A DNA stretch of 46,746 bases. Source: Spirochaetota bacterium (GTDB lineage Bacteria > Spirochaetota > Spirochaetia > Treponematales > UBA12059). The stretch is from contig JAKQKE010000261.1 in the NCBI GenBank assembly GCA_029560805.1, positions 1 to 46,746 of the forward strand, read 5' to 3'. The translations under genes and the position numbers were made by a program. Positions 1 through 7,605 of the stretch are shown piece after piece; positions within the stretch are counted from its first letter, which is position 1, and the number at the start of each line of letters is the position of its first letter. The notes below the pieces were generated by a model. The model worked only from the letters and a program-made list of their open reading frames with translations. It had not been told where the DNA came from and made no database searches.

Positions 1-2
1 TC

Positions 3-195
3 GCACTGCCGCTGGATGAACACGTTCATCGTCTCATCGCCGGATATTACCGGGATTTTTATCATACCGAGCATCCTTCCGATGGCCGGACGGCGATCAG
101 TGAAGCCGCCGTCCCCGTCTTGAGCATCGGCCCGAAACCCTCCGCAATTGACTTTTTTCTTCAATTATGGATAATTGACGCTCGCGTTACCTCGC
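3..195 (+). other. Left-edge sequence, possible remnant of a coding region
   Basis: Frame 3 is open from the window edge into the tRNA, with a protein-like composition (begins ALPLDEHVHRLIAGYY). It runs through the probable tRNA promoter and into the tRNA itself, so it cannot be an intact gene end as it stands. Another frame closes at 121-123. Nothing recognisable; it may be a decayed gene 3' end or non-coding. Confidence 0.2.
148..175 (+). promoter_or_regulatory. Sigma-70-type promoter of tRNA-Ile2
   Basis: TTGACT (148-153) and GATAAT (170-175) are separated by 16 bases, about 20 bases upstream of the tRNA 5' end. The AT-rich stretch stands out against the GC-rich surroundings. Confidence 0.55.
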
Positions 196-269
196 GGGCC
201 TATAGCTCAGTTGGTTAGAGCTGCGGACTCATAATCCGTCGGTCCCTGGTTCAAGTCCAGGTGGGCCCA
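196..269 (+). tRNA. tRNA-Ile2 (CAU anticodon, read as AUA after lysidine modification)
   Basis: A full cloverleaf can be drawn: acceptor GGGCCTA/TGGGCCC, D stem GCTC/GAGC, anticodon stem GCGGA/TCCGT with loop CTCATAA, and T stem CCTGG/CCAGG with loop TTCAAGT. The discriminator is A and CCA is not encoded. A CAT anticodon could be Met, but the D-arm, anticodon-arm and T-arm sequences match the known tRNA-Ile2 pattern (E. coli ileX, Bacillus Ile2) better than elongator Met. TilS would convert the wobble C to lysidine so that it reads AUA. That fits the heavy AUA usage in nearby genes. Amino-acid identity is an inference. Confidence 0.85.
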
Positions 270-335
270 AAAAAGCTCGCTTCGCCCCTTAGGGCGGAGC
301 GAGCTTTTTTATAGGGGCCCACCTGGACTTGAACC
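248..335. repeat. Long palindrome: tRNA T-arm, terminator and inverted T-arm copy
   Basis: Bases 315-335 are an exact 21-base reverse complement of 248-268 (T-arm and 3' acceptor strand of the tRNA). With the symmetric terminator between them the whole 88 bases form an almost complete palindrome. A read-through transcript could pair the tRNA 3' half with its inverted copy instead of folding as tRNA. Confidence 0.8.
269..311 (+). terminator. Bidirectional Rho-independent terminator after tRNA-Ile2
   Basis: A perfect stem AAAAAAGCTCGC / GCGAGCTTTTTT is extended by a GC-rich upper stem (CGCC/GGCG) around a short loop. The A-run and T-run make it able to work on both strands. Confidence 0.8.
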
Positions 336-436
336 GGAGGCGCGTCGCGAGCTAGCGAGCGCGAGGCGCAAGGATGCGCCGAGAGCGCCGAAGGCGGCCC
401 GGAGCGAAGCCGCCAGGATGGCGGCGAGCGCAGGGC

Positions 437-590
437 AAGTCCAGGAGCCCCGCGTCAGCGGGGCTCTGTATAGGGCCCACCTGGACCTGTGCCGCAGTTC
501 GCCGAAGGCGAACACTACAACAACATTCCACTCGGCGCCGCCCGAAGGGCGGTACCGAGAAGCTCGCCGAGCGAAGCGAGGAAGAGCGCC
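437..590. repeat. 154-bp hairpin-rich repeat, copy 1
   Basis: Nearly identical to 660-813. The unit holds an outer stem GTCCAGG/CCTGGAC, an inner stem AGCCCCGC/GCGGGGCT, then GTTCGCC-GAA-GGCGAAC and GCCGCCC-GAA-GGGCGGT hairpins. Its left end repeats the tRNA CAAGTCCAGG segment and its middle contains GGGCCCACCTGGAC, the inverted tRNA 3' end. Short ORFs crossing it are frame artefacts of the repeat. Confidence 0.8.
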
Positions 591-659
591 CAGGGATGGG
601 CGCGAAAGGGCTTCGAGGCGGGCTGGAGGGCGAGGGCAGGAAGCCCGAGCCCGGAAGCC

Positions 660-813
660 AAGTCCAGGAGCCCCGCGTGAGCGGGGCTCTGTATAGGGCC
701 CACCTGGACTTGTGCCGCGGTTCGCCGAAGGCGAACACTACAACAACATTCCACTCGGCGCCGCCCGTAGGGCGGTACCGAGAAGCCGCCGAGCGAATGC
801 GAGGAAGAGCGCC
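660..813. repeat. 154-bp hairpin-rich repeat, copy 2
   Basis: Second copy of the unit at 437-590, with a few substitutions and one compensated indel. Here the outer stem is longer (CAAGTCCAGG / CCTGGACTTG). The 69 bases between the copies also contain a GCGCCCA/TGGGCGC hairpin at 586-603. No gene is supported anywhere in 336-991. The remaining 814-991 shows only a GCTATTC...GAATAGC inverted pair around 844-881. Confidence 0.8.
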
Positions 814-991
814 TATGGACGACAGCGCGGCTCCGGGCCGGGCTATTCGCTTCGACCAAGCCGCGTTATATAGAATAGCTTTTCTACGCCTAAGCGCGCG
901 TATAAAGCTATCCAAGCGGAACGTACCGAACGATTTAACCCGATACGGCGTCGACTCTTCTACTATATCTTCGATTACGAAGCGCTTCTCT

Positions 992-2077
992 CTATTCCTG
1001 CTCTCTTTTGAACGCCTTCACATAATCCAGCACCCCGAGCTTCTGTAAATACGCTCTGACTTCTTTATCCTCGGCTTCCTTCGTCCGCCATCGCTCCTGC
1101 GGTAGTGTGATGGCCGTTACGCAGGTATCGCTATACTTCTCTCCCTTGTACACTTCAAGCACCGTGATCTTCACGGCCTTGGTGGCCATTGGCATCTTGA
1201 TCGTGTGGTACGCCACATAATCCTCGAAGGTGTACTCCATCGAAAAGGCTGGTTCTATCGATTCCACCTTGATGCGCTTCAATCGGTTATTCCGCTTATA
1301 CGCCTGCATGTTCCCAAAATCGATATACCCGTTTAGGATCATCATTTCGTCGGAATCACGAGAAAAATCAACCTTCAGCCACTCCCCTATCCCGTCTCCT
1401 GCCACGCCCTCTGCCCAGCAGCGCATGAAGTTATCGAACTCGGGCTCGAATTCCCAACCGTCGGCCGTCTTGCATATCCGGTTCATCATATACTCAGGTC
1501 GGTAATCCACAATTCTACTTCCAACAGTTTCCGTTAGATAGGACGAGGCAGTAACGCCAGATATACCCGATTCGAGGTACCTGTATTGAAGGGGCCTGTC
1601 GTACAAGGTTCCTCGGCGCTGTTTCTTGCCATCTTCCATTGAAGCTGTAGCGGTGAAGTCGGTAACGCAGCCACTAAAGTTCAGCTGGCCAAATACATTG
1701 TATGAATGATATGCTAGAAGAAATATATCACCTCCGGAAAGGACATATGTTCGAAATGGTTTGTTACTAGAAAAATTCTTCGCATCATTCATAAAAAAAC
1801 GATATCCGGTTGACATGTCAGTTTGCATAATAGCCAAGCTTGTAAGCCCCTGTATGTGCTTGGTCAGAGAGTTTCTTGTAACAATTCCACCAAGGTATAC
1901 ATAGACGCCATCGACCAACACATATTCGATATCCTCGTAAGCGACAAAGCTCAGCGTGCTTTTTTTTCTACCATCTATATCGATCCACGTACTATCATGC
2001 GGAAAGTATAGGAGATCCTGCGCTTCCACTACGCAGGATGAAAGTATAACCATCAGTAGCAGCAAGAGCTTCTTCAT
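992..2077 (-). CDS. Lipoprotein with NADase-type glycan-binding domain; candidate partner of the upstream module
   Basis: The 361-residue product starts with a lipoprotein signal: a Lys-Lys followed by Leu-rich segment and the lipobox LSSC (Cys15), so it should be membrane-anchored. Around residues 225-275 it has the pattern of the NADase-type glycan-binding (discoidin-like) domain: W-x-EG-x-GxGIGEWLKVDF, then NGY and later NNRLKRIKV. This fold is common in spirochaete and other surface proteins. AGGAGG precedes the ATG at 2077. The start overlaps the stop of the upstream gene (ATGA), so the two are translationally coupled. Base composition is lower in GC than the chromosome around it, like the C-terminal tip of its upstream neighbour. 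By position it could be an immunity or anchoring partner, which is an inference. Confidence 0.75.
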   Translation of the reverse strand: MKKLLLLLMVILSSCVVEAQDLLYFPHDSTWIDIDGRKKSTLSFVAYEDIEYVLVDGVYVYLGGIVTRNSLTKHIQGLTSLAIMQTDMSTGYRFFMNDAKNFSSNKPFRTYVLSGGDIFLLAYHSYNVFGQLNFSGCVTDFTATASMEDGKKQRRGTLYDRPLQYRYLESGISGVTASSYLTETVGSRIVDYRPEYMMNRICKTADGWEFEPEFDNFMRCWAEGVAGDGIGEWLKVDFSRDSDEMMILNGYIDFGNMQAYKRNNRLKRIKVESIEPAFSMEYTFEDYVAYHTIKMPMATKAVKITVLEVYKGEKYSDTCVTAITLPQERWRTKEAEDKEVRAYLQKLGVLDYVKAFKREQE

Positions 2078-3708
2078 CGCGGCCTCCTCTGTCCGAGCAT
2101 ATGCACCGAGAACTCAAAACCCTCGTATATGCCCCAGACGCTGAACTGATTCAACATCTGCTGGAAGTTATAGGCACCTTGGCCAACAGTACCGGCATTG
2201 TTCCAACCTGGAAGGCCTTCATTCGTCATAGGTCCAATACAGCCATTAGAGGTACCGTTTGTTCCGAACGGATGCATCAGCCATCGAGCTTCACGCGGAA
2301 GGCCGGATCGCCAACCTCCCTTGTTAAGCATATTACCCGATAGTATCTGTGCGTCCGTGTACACGCCCACCGTCGATACGCCATAGTCTCCTACATATCC
2401 CGTTAGATGCATCTTAAACCATTCTGACACTATCGTGTTACCTTCATACGTATGACCTCCCACAGTCATTGGATTGCCAGGAGTTTTATCGATAGAAGCC
2501 CATGCATAATCAGGATGAAATATTTCTGTCACGCCAGTATCAAGATCGCGTTTATAGAACGACACATCCGCACTATCAATAACGTCGTAGGACCCGCTCG
2601 CTACGCCGTCACGATAGACCGAATAAGCGTCGGCATCCCGAGTTATCGTCATGCCAGCCGTGAACTTCTCCCATACACCGTCCACCAGCCTGATACCTAT
2701 AGATTCGTTTTGTTGTAGTCCCGCTACTTTCATGCCGGTACCAACCCATTGTCCTTCCTCATCAGAATACGTATAGCCATGCTTCGTGAGCAGTTGTTCG
2801 ATTTTAAGCTTTTGCTGTAGCTGCGGACTCAAGTCAGATATCGACACACCATCCTTTATCGCAAGTCGTAGGGTCATGTCGTCCCAACCGAGTACATCCT
2901 TCACAACAGTGGGGTTAAAACTGTCTATAGTTTCGCAATGGCTTCCACGCATATCGTCAACCATATTATCTTCTAGGAAATTATACAGCGCTAACCCTCG
3001 AGAACCTTCGTATTCAGACCCCTCCACTTTCTCACGCCGTACATTCCCATCAGCGTCTATATATTCGCGATAAAAAGCCCGATCGATAGTATCCTCTATT
3101 GTCCCATCCAGCTTTACAAGCCAATAATCCCCGCTCGAGTCGTAGGACCCAAGAATGCCCGCTATAGCCGAACTATCCCCCCTATACGCCGCCTGGAGCG
3201 CGCGCACCTCGTCGAGCTGGGCGCCGTTCAGGGCTCCCAGCCCATAGGTAGCCCCGAGCGCTCCGGCCGCCTGTATGTGGCCTAGCACAGCGCTCCGCGT
3301 CTCGTTGGCCTGGCCCTCGGCTCCGTCGTCGACGCCGTTCCGGTACGCTTCGTGCGCGAGGAGTATGTTCATGCCGAAGCGCGAGCCGTCGGACAGCGCG
3401 TCGCGGCCTAGCGTGATCGTATGCGTCCCGGTGCCCGAGTCGTAGGTCGTCTGCGCGCCGAAATCGCCCGTACCGTCCTCGGCGATGTTCGTCTGACCCG
3501 CGAGTATTCGCTCGAACAGGTTCCTCTCGTCGCTCGCCGCGCCTCCCGAGGAGTACAGGGTCCGTAGCGCGCTCGCGTACTTCTTCGCCTCGTCCTGGCC
3601 CGAGAGCAGCATCTTAGCGTTCACGCCCCAGGCCTCGAAGCCAGCTATCGACTGCGCTATCGCCCCTATGCTCGCGTCCATGCCGCCCGTGCCCAGGTTC
3701 ATGGACAC
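2074..3708 (-). CDS. Orphan exoprotein C-terminal module with L,D-transpeptidase-like tip
   Basis: The 544-residue ORF opens at a GTG inside a conserved junction (NLGTGGMDASIGAIA, residues 4-18) that also occurs at residues 183-197 of the product of 4845-6896. The frame upstream is closed by TAA a few codons before the junction, so the N-terminal part of the parent protein is missing. Residues 119-125 read HEAYRNG, a degenerate HExxH-like site. DYWLVKLDG (about 194-202) matches DHWIVRLDG in the sister module. The unique tip ends with H479...S487-N-G-C490-I, resembling the His/Ser-x-Gly-Cys active site of YkuD L,D-transpeptidases, though the usual Arg after the motif is replaced. No ribosome site or promoter is obvious, so it may be a silent cassette. 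GC content falls sharply past the WLVKLDG motif. Confidence 0.6.
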   Translation of the reverse strand: MSMNLGTGGMDASIGAIAQSIAGFEAWGVNAKMLLSGQDEAKKYASALRTLYSSGGAASDERNLFERILAGQTNIAEDGTGDFGAQTTYDSGTGTHTITLGRDALSDGSRFGMNILLAHEAYRNGVDDGAEGQANETRSAVLGHIQAAGALGATYGLGALNGAQLDEVRALQAAYRGDSSAIAGILGSYDSSGDYWLVKLDGTIEDTIDRAFYREYIDADGNVRREKVEGSEYEGSRGLALYNFLEDNMVDDMRGSHCETIDSFNPTVVKDVLGWDDMTLRLAIKDGVSISDLSPQLQQKLKIEQLLTKHGYTYSDEEGQWVGTGMKVAGLQQNESIGIRLVDGVWEKFTAGMTITRDADAYSVYRDGVASGSYDVIDSADVSFYKRDLDTGVTEIFHPDYAWASIDKTPGNPMTVGGHTYEGNTIVSEWFKMHLTGYVGDYGVSTVGVYTDAQILSGNMLNKGGWRSGLPREARWLMHPFGTNGTSNGCIGPMTNEGLPGWNNAGTVGQGAYNFQQMLNQFSVWGIYEGFEFSVHMLGQRRPR

Positions 3709-3714
3709 GCCGTT
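3656..3714. repeat. 59-bp junction repeat, copy A
   Basis: These 59 bases match 6307-6365 with one mismatch (C3708 versus T6359). They encode the NG(V/M)SMNLGTGG...IGAIA junction, and the homology of the orphan module ends at this point. It is a plausible recombination site for cassette exchange. Confidence 0.85.
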
Positions 3715-3860
3715 AGTAAGTTAAGCTGTCGAGGGTCATCAATATTACCATATTCGCCGACTTCCCTAAGCGCCCCTCTCTGAATCTTTCGTATTCAACG
3801 ATCGCGAGAGCGTCTGTTCTCAAGAGCGAACAGGTAGTGCTGATGTACAATACAGCTGAC

Positions 3861-4829
3861 CTATAATATATCCTGCGCTAATCGAATGCATATAAACTCT
3901 CCCGGAGAGTCTTCTTTATGAGTGGTTAGCCTGTTGAATAGTCTCTTGTCTATAAAGTACCTATTCACTTTCCTGTTACCATCAGATGACAGCCCGCTCT
4001 GCCCCGTAGGATCGACGAGCGGGTCCGGGCCATACACCATGAACTCGTCCCAGGTCCATTCCCTTATCCCGAAATTCGGATATGCAAGAACGCCAGAACT
4101 GGTTCGTTGACCTGTAAAGACAGAAGGCACCTTACGTTGTTGCTTCGTATTGAAGGCGTTTTCATACAACGTATAAAGGTCTTCTCTTTTTGTATCCTTC
4201 TCTAGAATTACATATTCCCATTCCGCTTCAGTAATAAGCCGATACCCATTCACGCCTCGCATCCATTCAACATCGATGCCGCCGCGAATAACAGGATCCA
4301 ATTCGCCGTCGATTCTATACGCAGGCTGTAATCCCAGGCGATTGCTCAGCCAATTACAAAACACGACCGCCTCGCTCCATGTAAGGAAGATCGCCGGGCT
4401 ATCATCTCCCTGGCTATTCTCCGCAAGGCTTCCATAATACTCATGCGCAAAAGGATACCCAGTATACCCACAGTCCTCAATGAACAAGTTCCATAATCTT
4501 TGGGTAACCAAGGTTTCAGCCATTGCAAAGGATCCGAGATCGACTTGATGCGCTGGAGAGGCCCTTTTCTCTGCATCATGTTCGACATCATCAGTTCCCA
4601 TCATAAACCTTCCGCCAGCGATAGCTACCATAGTCGGGAGAGCTTGCTTAATTTCATATAAAGCTACATCACGCAGTGGCTTCAATGAACTATCAGATAG
4701 GGCAGCCGTAGCGGGATCAGGCAGTACAACTGATTCTTGATCCTCATCAATAGGGATTGTTACAGCATTTTCTTTAGAGCAAGCCGTTGAAAGCGATATA
4801 ATTGCAAGGATAATCGGTATAGTCTTCAT
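3861..4829 (-). CDS. FGE-sulfatase (SUMF1-type) domain lipoprotein; candidate partner of the upstream module
   Basis: The 322-residue product has a lipoprotein signal ending in LSTAC (Cys17). From about residue 68 it has the formylglycine-generating-enzyme fold pattern: AGGRFMMGTDD, then HQVDLGSFAMAETLVTQ, PAIFLTWSEAVVFCNWLS, GYRLITEAEWEY and IREWTWDEF. Most bacterial members of this fold are not sulfatase activators but carbohydrate- or peptide-binding variants, so the family name should not be read as an enzymatic claim. The gene follows the exoprotein module at 4845-6896 with a 15-base gap, same strand and the same lower GC. The position mirrors the 2074-3708 / 992-2077 pair, suggesting each module carries its own lipoprotein. 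An immunity role is inference. Confidence 0.75.
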   Translation of the reverse strand: MKTIPIILAIISLSTACSKENAVTIPIDEDQESVVLPDPATAALSDSSLKPLRDVALYEIKQALPTMVAIAGGRFMMGTDDVEHDAEKRASPAHQVDLGSFAMAETLVTQRLWNLFIEDCGYTGYPFAHEYYGSLAENSQGDDSPAIFLTWSEAVVFCNWLSNRLGLQPAYRIDGELDPVIRGGIDVEWMRGVNGYRLITEAEWEYVILEKDTKREDLYTLYENAFNTKQQRKVPSVFTGQRTSSGVLAYPNFGIREWTWDEFMVYGPDPLVDPTGQSGLSSDGNRKVNRYFIDKRLFNRLTTHKEDSPGEFICIRLAQDIL

Positions 4830-4844
4830 AACATGCCTTCCTTT

Positions 4845-6896
4845 TCAAGGAGTGGTGATCTTGATAGGCCGGATTTTATAGTCAAGGATTTCTTCCCATG
4901 TCGTAACGCCCCAAGTGCTAAATATGCCACCGCTACTCTTATTATAAGGATCTTGGAAATACCAACTGTCCCCTGCCTTATATACATACCCCCAGTGCTG
5001 GCTCTCTGGATCTACCCTATTGGGATTATCCATCCAGAGCATGCCCATTGTAGCGCCGCTTCCAACGAAAGCCGTCCAATCCATATCTTGCCTGGCGCTT
5101 CCGTACCACGAGGGTATCCCGGGAAGATTCATCTCTTTCTGCATAGCCTCCCAGAACACAGGTGAATCCTTAAGAAATCCCGCGGTACCAGTATCCAGCA
5201 TTCCCTTTGTATCTATCTTATCTATCGCCTTTATTATCTTGTCTTGAGAAGCGCCCATAAGCAAATAAGGCATACAATTGCTCGACAGGTAGCATGGGCC
5301 AACCTCCTGATATTTCAAGGCGCTAGCCAAATCCAACTGACTCAGGCCACCCTGACCGGTATAGGCCTTCGGATCTCCAGGCTTACCGCTCCCCATTATA
5401 ATTTCCTCCGGTACCGGCAAGTTGCTTTCTATGAGACTCGCTAAACGTGCTTCCAGCCTTTTCTTAGTATTGAAGTCTCTCTGTATTTTTTGCTCTTGCC
5501 TGGCATAGTCATAATCGCTTCGCTTCTCTCCGACAATCGCACGATACTGAGCTTCAGTTATTTTACCTTCACGATAGGCCTCGTCGATCTGACTTCTCGA
5601 AATAGAGGTGCCCTTCATACCAGACCACGTCGATATATCTTTCCCATCGTAGCCAGCCCCCTTCATGAGGCTAGTAAAGGCATTGAAGGTACTATCATCA
5701 CCCCTAAGCCATTCTTGAAGTACAGATTGCTTCCCAGTCCCCTTGATCGTTTCGCGACCGTCCTCGAAAACAACATCAGGGTTACCATCATCATAGAGGC
5801 TACCATCCAGCCGTACGATCCAATGATCCACCGTACCCGTGTTCGCCGTGTAGCTCCGCTCGTCCATGAGCGCGGCGACCATGCCTTGAGAGAACGCCTC
5901 GTCCCCATCGAGCCCGAACGAGGCTACGAGGCTCTGATAGGTACCCAGGCCCTGCGCATGCGCCAAGGCTTCGTACCGGTTGCCGGCGGCGTGCGTGCCT
6001 TCGTGCGCCATCACCGTAGCCAGTTTCGCGGCTTCCTCGGTCCCTCCGCCAAGTAGCCGATCGGACAAGAGGATGCTGTCGGGTGCTTCAGAATCGTAGC
6101 GTCCCCAATCGCTTCCCGTGTCGCCGTATCGCGCCCTGATCCGCCCCGACCAGATGCTCCGTCCCAGGTCCTCGTCGAACCCGTCGTTCGTGTAACCCAG
6201 CAGGTTTACGGCGTTCAACGTCGACAATCCTTCTTGCTGTCCGAAGATCGCGGCGATCTTCGATCTCCCAATCTTCGCGGTCTCCGACAATCCAGACAGG
6301 CTCGCCGCTATCGCCCCTATGCTCGCGTCCATGCCGCCCGTGCCCAGGTTCATGGACATGCCGTTCTTGCCAAGGTGCAGCTCGAGGAGCCCGCTCGAAA
6401 CGCGGTTGCCGTTCACGCCTTGCATTCCGAACATATCGAAGTTCGCGAGGTTGAAGGTCGTCTCCCCGGTCAGCGCGTAGTTCAGCCCCTGCCCCGCGAG
6501 GCCGCCCGCGAATTCGTTGAATCGTCCGATATCCTCGGTCGTGAAGATCTTCGAGCTCAGGCCAATACCGTTGCCGTCCTGGAGATTCCATTGCCCGAGG
6601 CTACCGGACGTTATAGAACTCGCCATACCCGTAGCGGCGCTCACGAAGCCGCCCTTGATTCCAGAGGCGAAGGCGTCGTCGTTGAAGTCGAGGCCGTTCT
6701 CGCCCCAGTACACGGCGTTGATCCCGCTCGACAGCGTGCTCGTCGTGAGCGTCTGCATGCCGCTCCATACGGAACGCGCCATCACGCCTCCGATTCCCGT
6801 CTTAGCCATGAGTCCAGTGGCCGCGATGTGCGTACCATCGGCGGCCGTGGACGCGGCCTGCCCCATCACGCCGCCGAACGCCTGTCCCGCGCCCAC
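4845..6896 (-). CDS. 5'-truncated large exoprotein module with metallopeptidase-like core and cysteine-peptidase-like tip
   Basis: The 683-residue ORF uses GTG at 6896 as first available start. The frame is open for about 45 codons further upstream (to an in-frame TGA near 7032) with coherent sequence (VVLFGNETDQDPAAYW) but no start codon, so this looks like the 3' part of a longer gene. Order: Gly/Ala-rich hydrophobic segments (1-100), a repeat-like GLNYALTGETTFN region, the junction NLGTGGMDASIGAIA (183-197), HEGTH at 298-302 (a true HExxH), DHWIVRLDG (357-365), and a unique tip. In the tip Cys535 (GPCYL), His634 (QHWGYV) and Asp649 (FQDPYN) are ordered as in papain-like peptidases. The sequence style resembles the very long spirochaete exoproteins (such as Leptospira TIGR04388), from memory only. 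GC drops at the start of the tip. Confidence 0.6.
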   Translation of the reverse strand: MGAGQAFGGVMGQAASTAADGTHIAATGLMAKTGIGGVMARSVWSGMQTLTTSTLSSGINAVYWGENGLDFNDDAFASGIKGGFVSAATGMASSITSGSLGQWNLQDGNGIGLSSKIFTTEDIGRFNEFAGGLAGQGLNYALTGETTFNLANFDMFGMQGVNGNRVSSGLLELHLGKNGMSMNLGTGGMDASIGAIAASLSGLSETAKIGRSKIAAIFGQQEGLSTLNAVNLLGYTNDGFDEDLGRSIWSGRIRARYGDTGSDWGRYDSEAPDSILLSDRLLGGGTEEAAKLATVMAHEGTHAAGNRYEALAHAQGLGTYQSLVASFGLDGDEAFSQGMVAALMDERSYTANTGTVDHWIVRLDGSLYDDGNPDVVFEDGRETIKGTGKQSVLQEWLRGDDSTFNAFTSLMKGAGYDGKDISTWSGMKGTSISRSQIDEAYREGKITEAQYRAIVGEKRSDYDYARQEQKIQRDFNTKKRLEARLASLIESNLPVPEEIIMGSGKPGDPKAYTGQGGLSQLDLASALKYQEVGPCYLSSNCMPYLLMGASQDKIIKAIDKIDTKGMLDTGTAGFLKDSPVFWEAMQKEMNLPGIPSWYGSARQDMDWTAFVGSGATMGMLWMDNPNRVDPESQHWGYVYKAGDSWYFQDPYNKSSGGIFSTWGVTTWEEILDYKIRPIKITTP
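6307..6365. repeat. 59-bp junction repeat, copy B
   Basis: Partner of 3656-3714 with a single mismatch. Here it lies inside a longer reading frame, so this copy shows the parental context of the junction. Confidence 0.85.
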
Positions 6897-7017
6897 GTTG
6901 ACGGCAGAGCTGAGCGCCTTCTTCCCGAAATCGAGCCCGGCCTCGAACCAACCCTTGCCTTCCTTGACCGACCAGTACGCGGCAGGATCCTGATCTGTTT
7001 CATTCCCGAATAGTACG

Positions 7018-7060
7018 ACGGGCTCCCGACGCCGTCAACGAAGGCTCGACGTAGCGCCGT
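7018..7060 (-). pseudogene. Probable frameshifted upstream continuation of the exoprotein module
   Basis: Leftward from about 7060 one frame reads RRAFVDGVGSP and a different frame continues as VVLFGNETDQ into the module. The two join smoothly if one base is gained or lost near 7018-7022. Beyond this the region is taken over by the rightward gene at 7114, so the rest of the parent gene is absent. Short stretch, low certainty. Confidence 0.3.
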
Positions 7061-7113
7061 ATAGGCGCCTCGGCGGTATGCAAGGGCTCTCCATTCAGGG
7101 TATCCTGAGCCGT

Positions 7114-7605
7114 ATGGCACACCTGAACGCGCGGCGGGGGCTCATGGTATGCATGACGCTCGCCTTCGCCCTTTCCGTGCCGGCCTTCGGGGCCGACGCG
7201 GCGAAGGCTCCGCCGCGCACCCCAATCTCGATAGGCTTCTCGTCGCCCGCCGCGGACTCGGAATTCGAGGACGTGTTCTACCTCTCGATCGCGATCATCC
7301 TGGCGGACAGGGGCTATCCGAGCGTCAAGGCGGCGCCGGCCGACGAGCCCGTGTTGCTCGTCGGGTACGAGGTCTCCGGCCGCTCGGCCATGGTCAGGCT
7401 CGAGCTGGCCGAAGGGCCGGGTCGACGAGCGGCCTCCGCGGAGGGCATGGTCCGCCTGACGCTCGAGCTCGACGCCGACCTGGAGCTTCTCGTCGACGAT
7501 CTACTCGGGCGAGCCGTCCCGCAAGCGCCATCGCCGGCCCTGGCCGGTTCGGACGAGGCTACGAAGACTAGCTCCGGCGTCGAGGCGGCGAAGCGGCTTC
7601 TGTGA
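7114..7605 (+). CDS. Secreted or periplasmic protein of unknown function
   Basis: The 163-residue product begins with a signal peptide: charged MAHLNARRG, a hydrophobic core MVCMTLAFALS, and VPAFGADA as a likely signal peptidase I site. An upstream ATG at 7078 or a downstream one at 7144 are alternatives; 7114 and 7144 both keep the signal. The mature part is Ala/Asp/Glu-rich with predicted alternating strands (MVRLELAEG, MVRLTLELDADLEL) and no motif I recognise. Its TGA overlaps the GTG of the next gene (GTGA), so both are probably made together as one envelope unit. Confidence 0.6.
   Translation: MAHLNARRGLMVCMTLAFALSVPAFGADAAKAPPRTPISIGFSSPAADSEFEDVFYLSIAIILADRGYPSVKAAPADEPVLLVGYEVSGRSAMVRLELAEGPGRRAASAEGMVRLTLELDADLELLVDDLLGRAVPQAPSPALAGSDEATKTSSGVEAAKRLL

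Noticed and set aside
437-813. Possible CRISPR array
   Set aside because: Only two long hairpin-rich copies with one spacer-like gap; unit size and internal palindromes do not fit CRISPR repeats, and no cas gene is present.
374-1048. Arg-rich ORFs across the 336-991 repeat block
   Set aside because: They arise from GC-rich palindromic repeats, appear in several frames at once, and have no start context or protein character.
6866-7120. 84-codon ORF on the minus strand at the start of the exoprotein module
   Set aside because: Its second half is out of frame with the real module; only its first part may be a frameshifted continuation, recorded separately.
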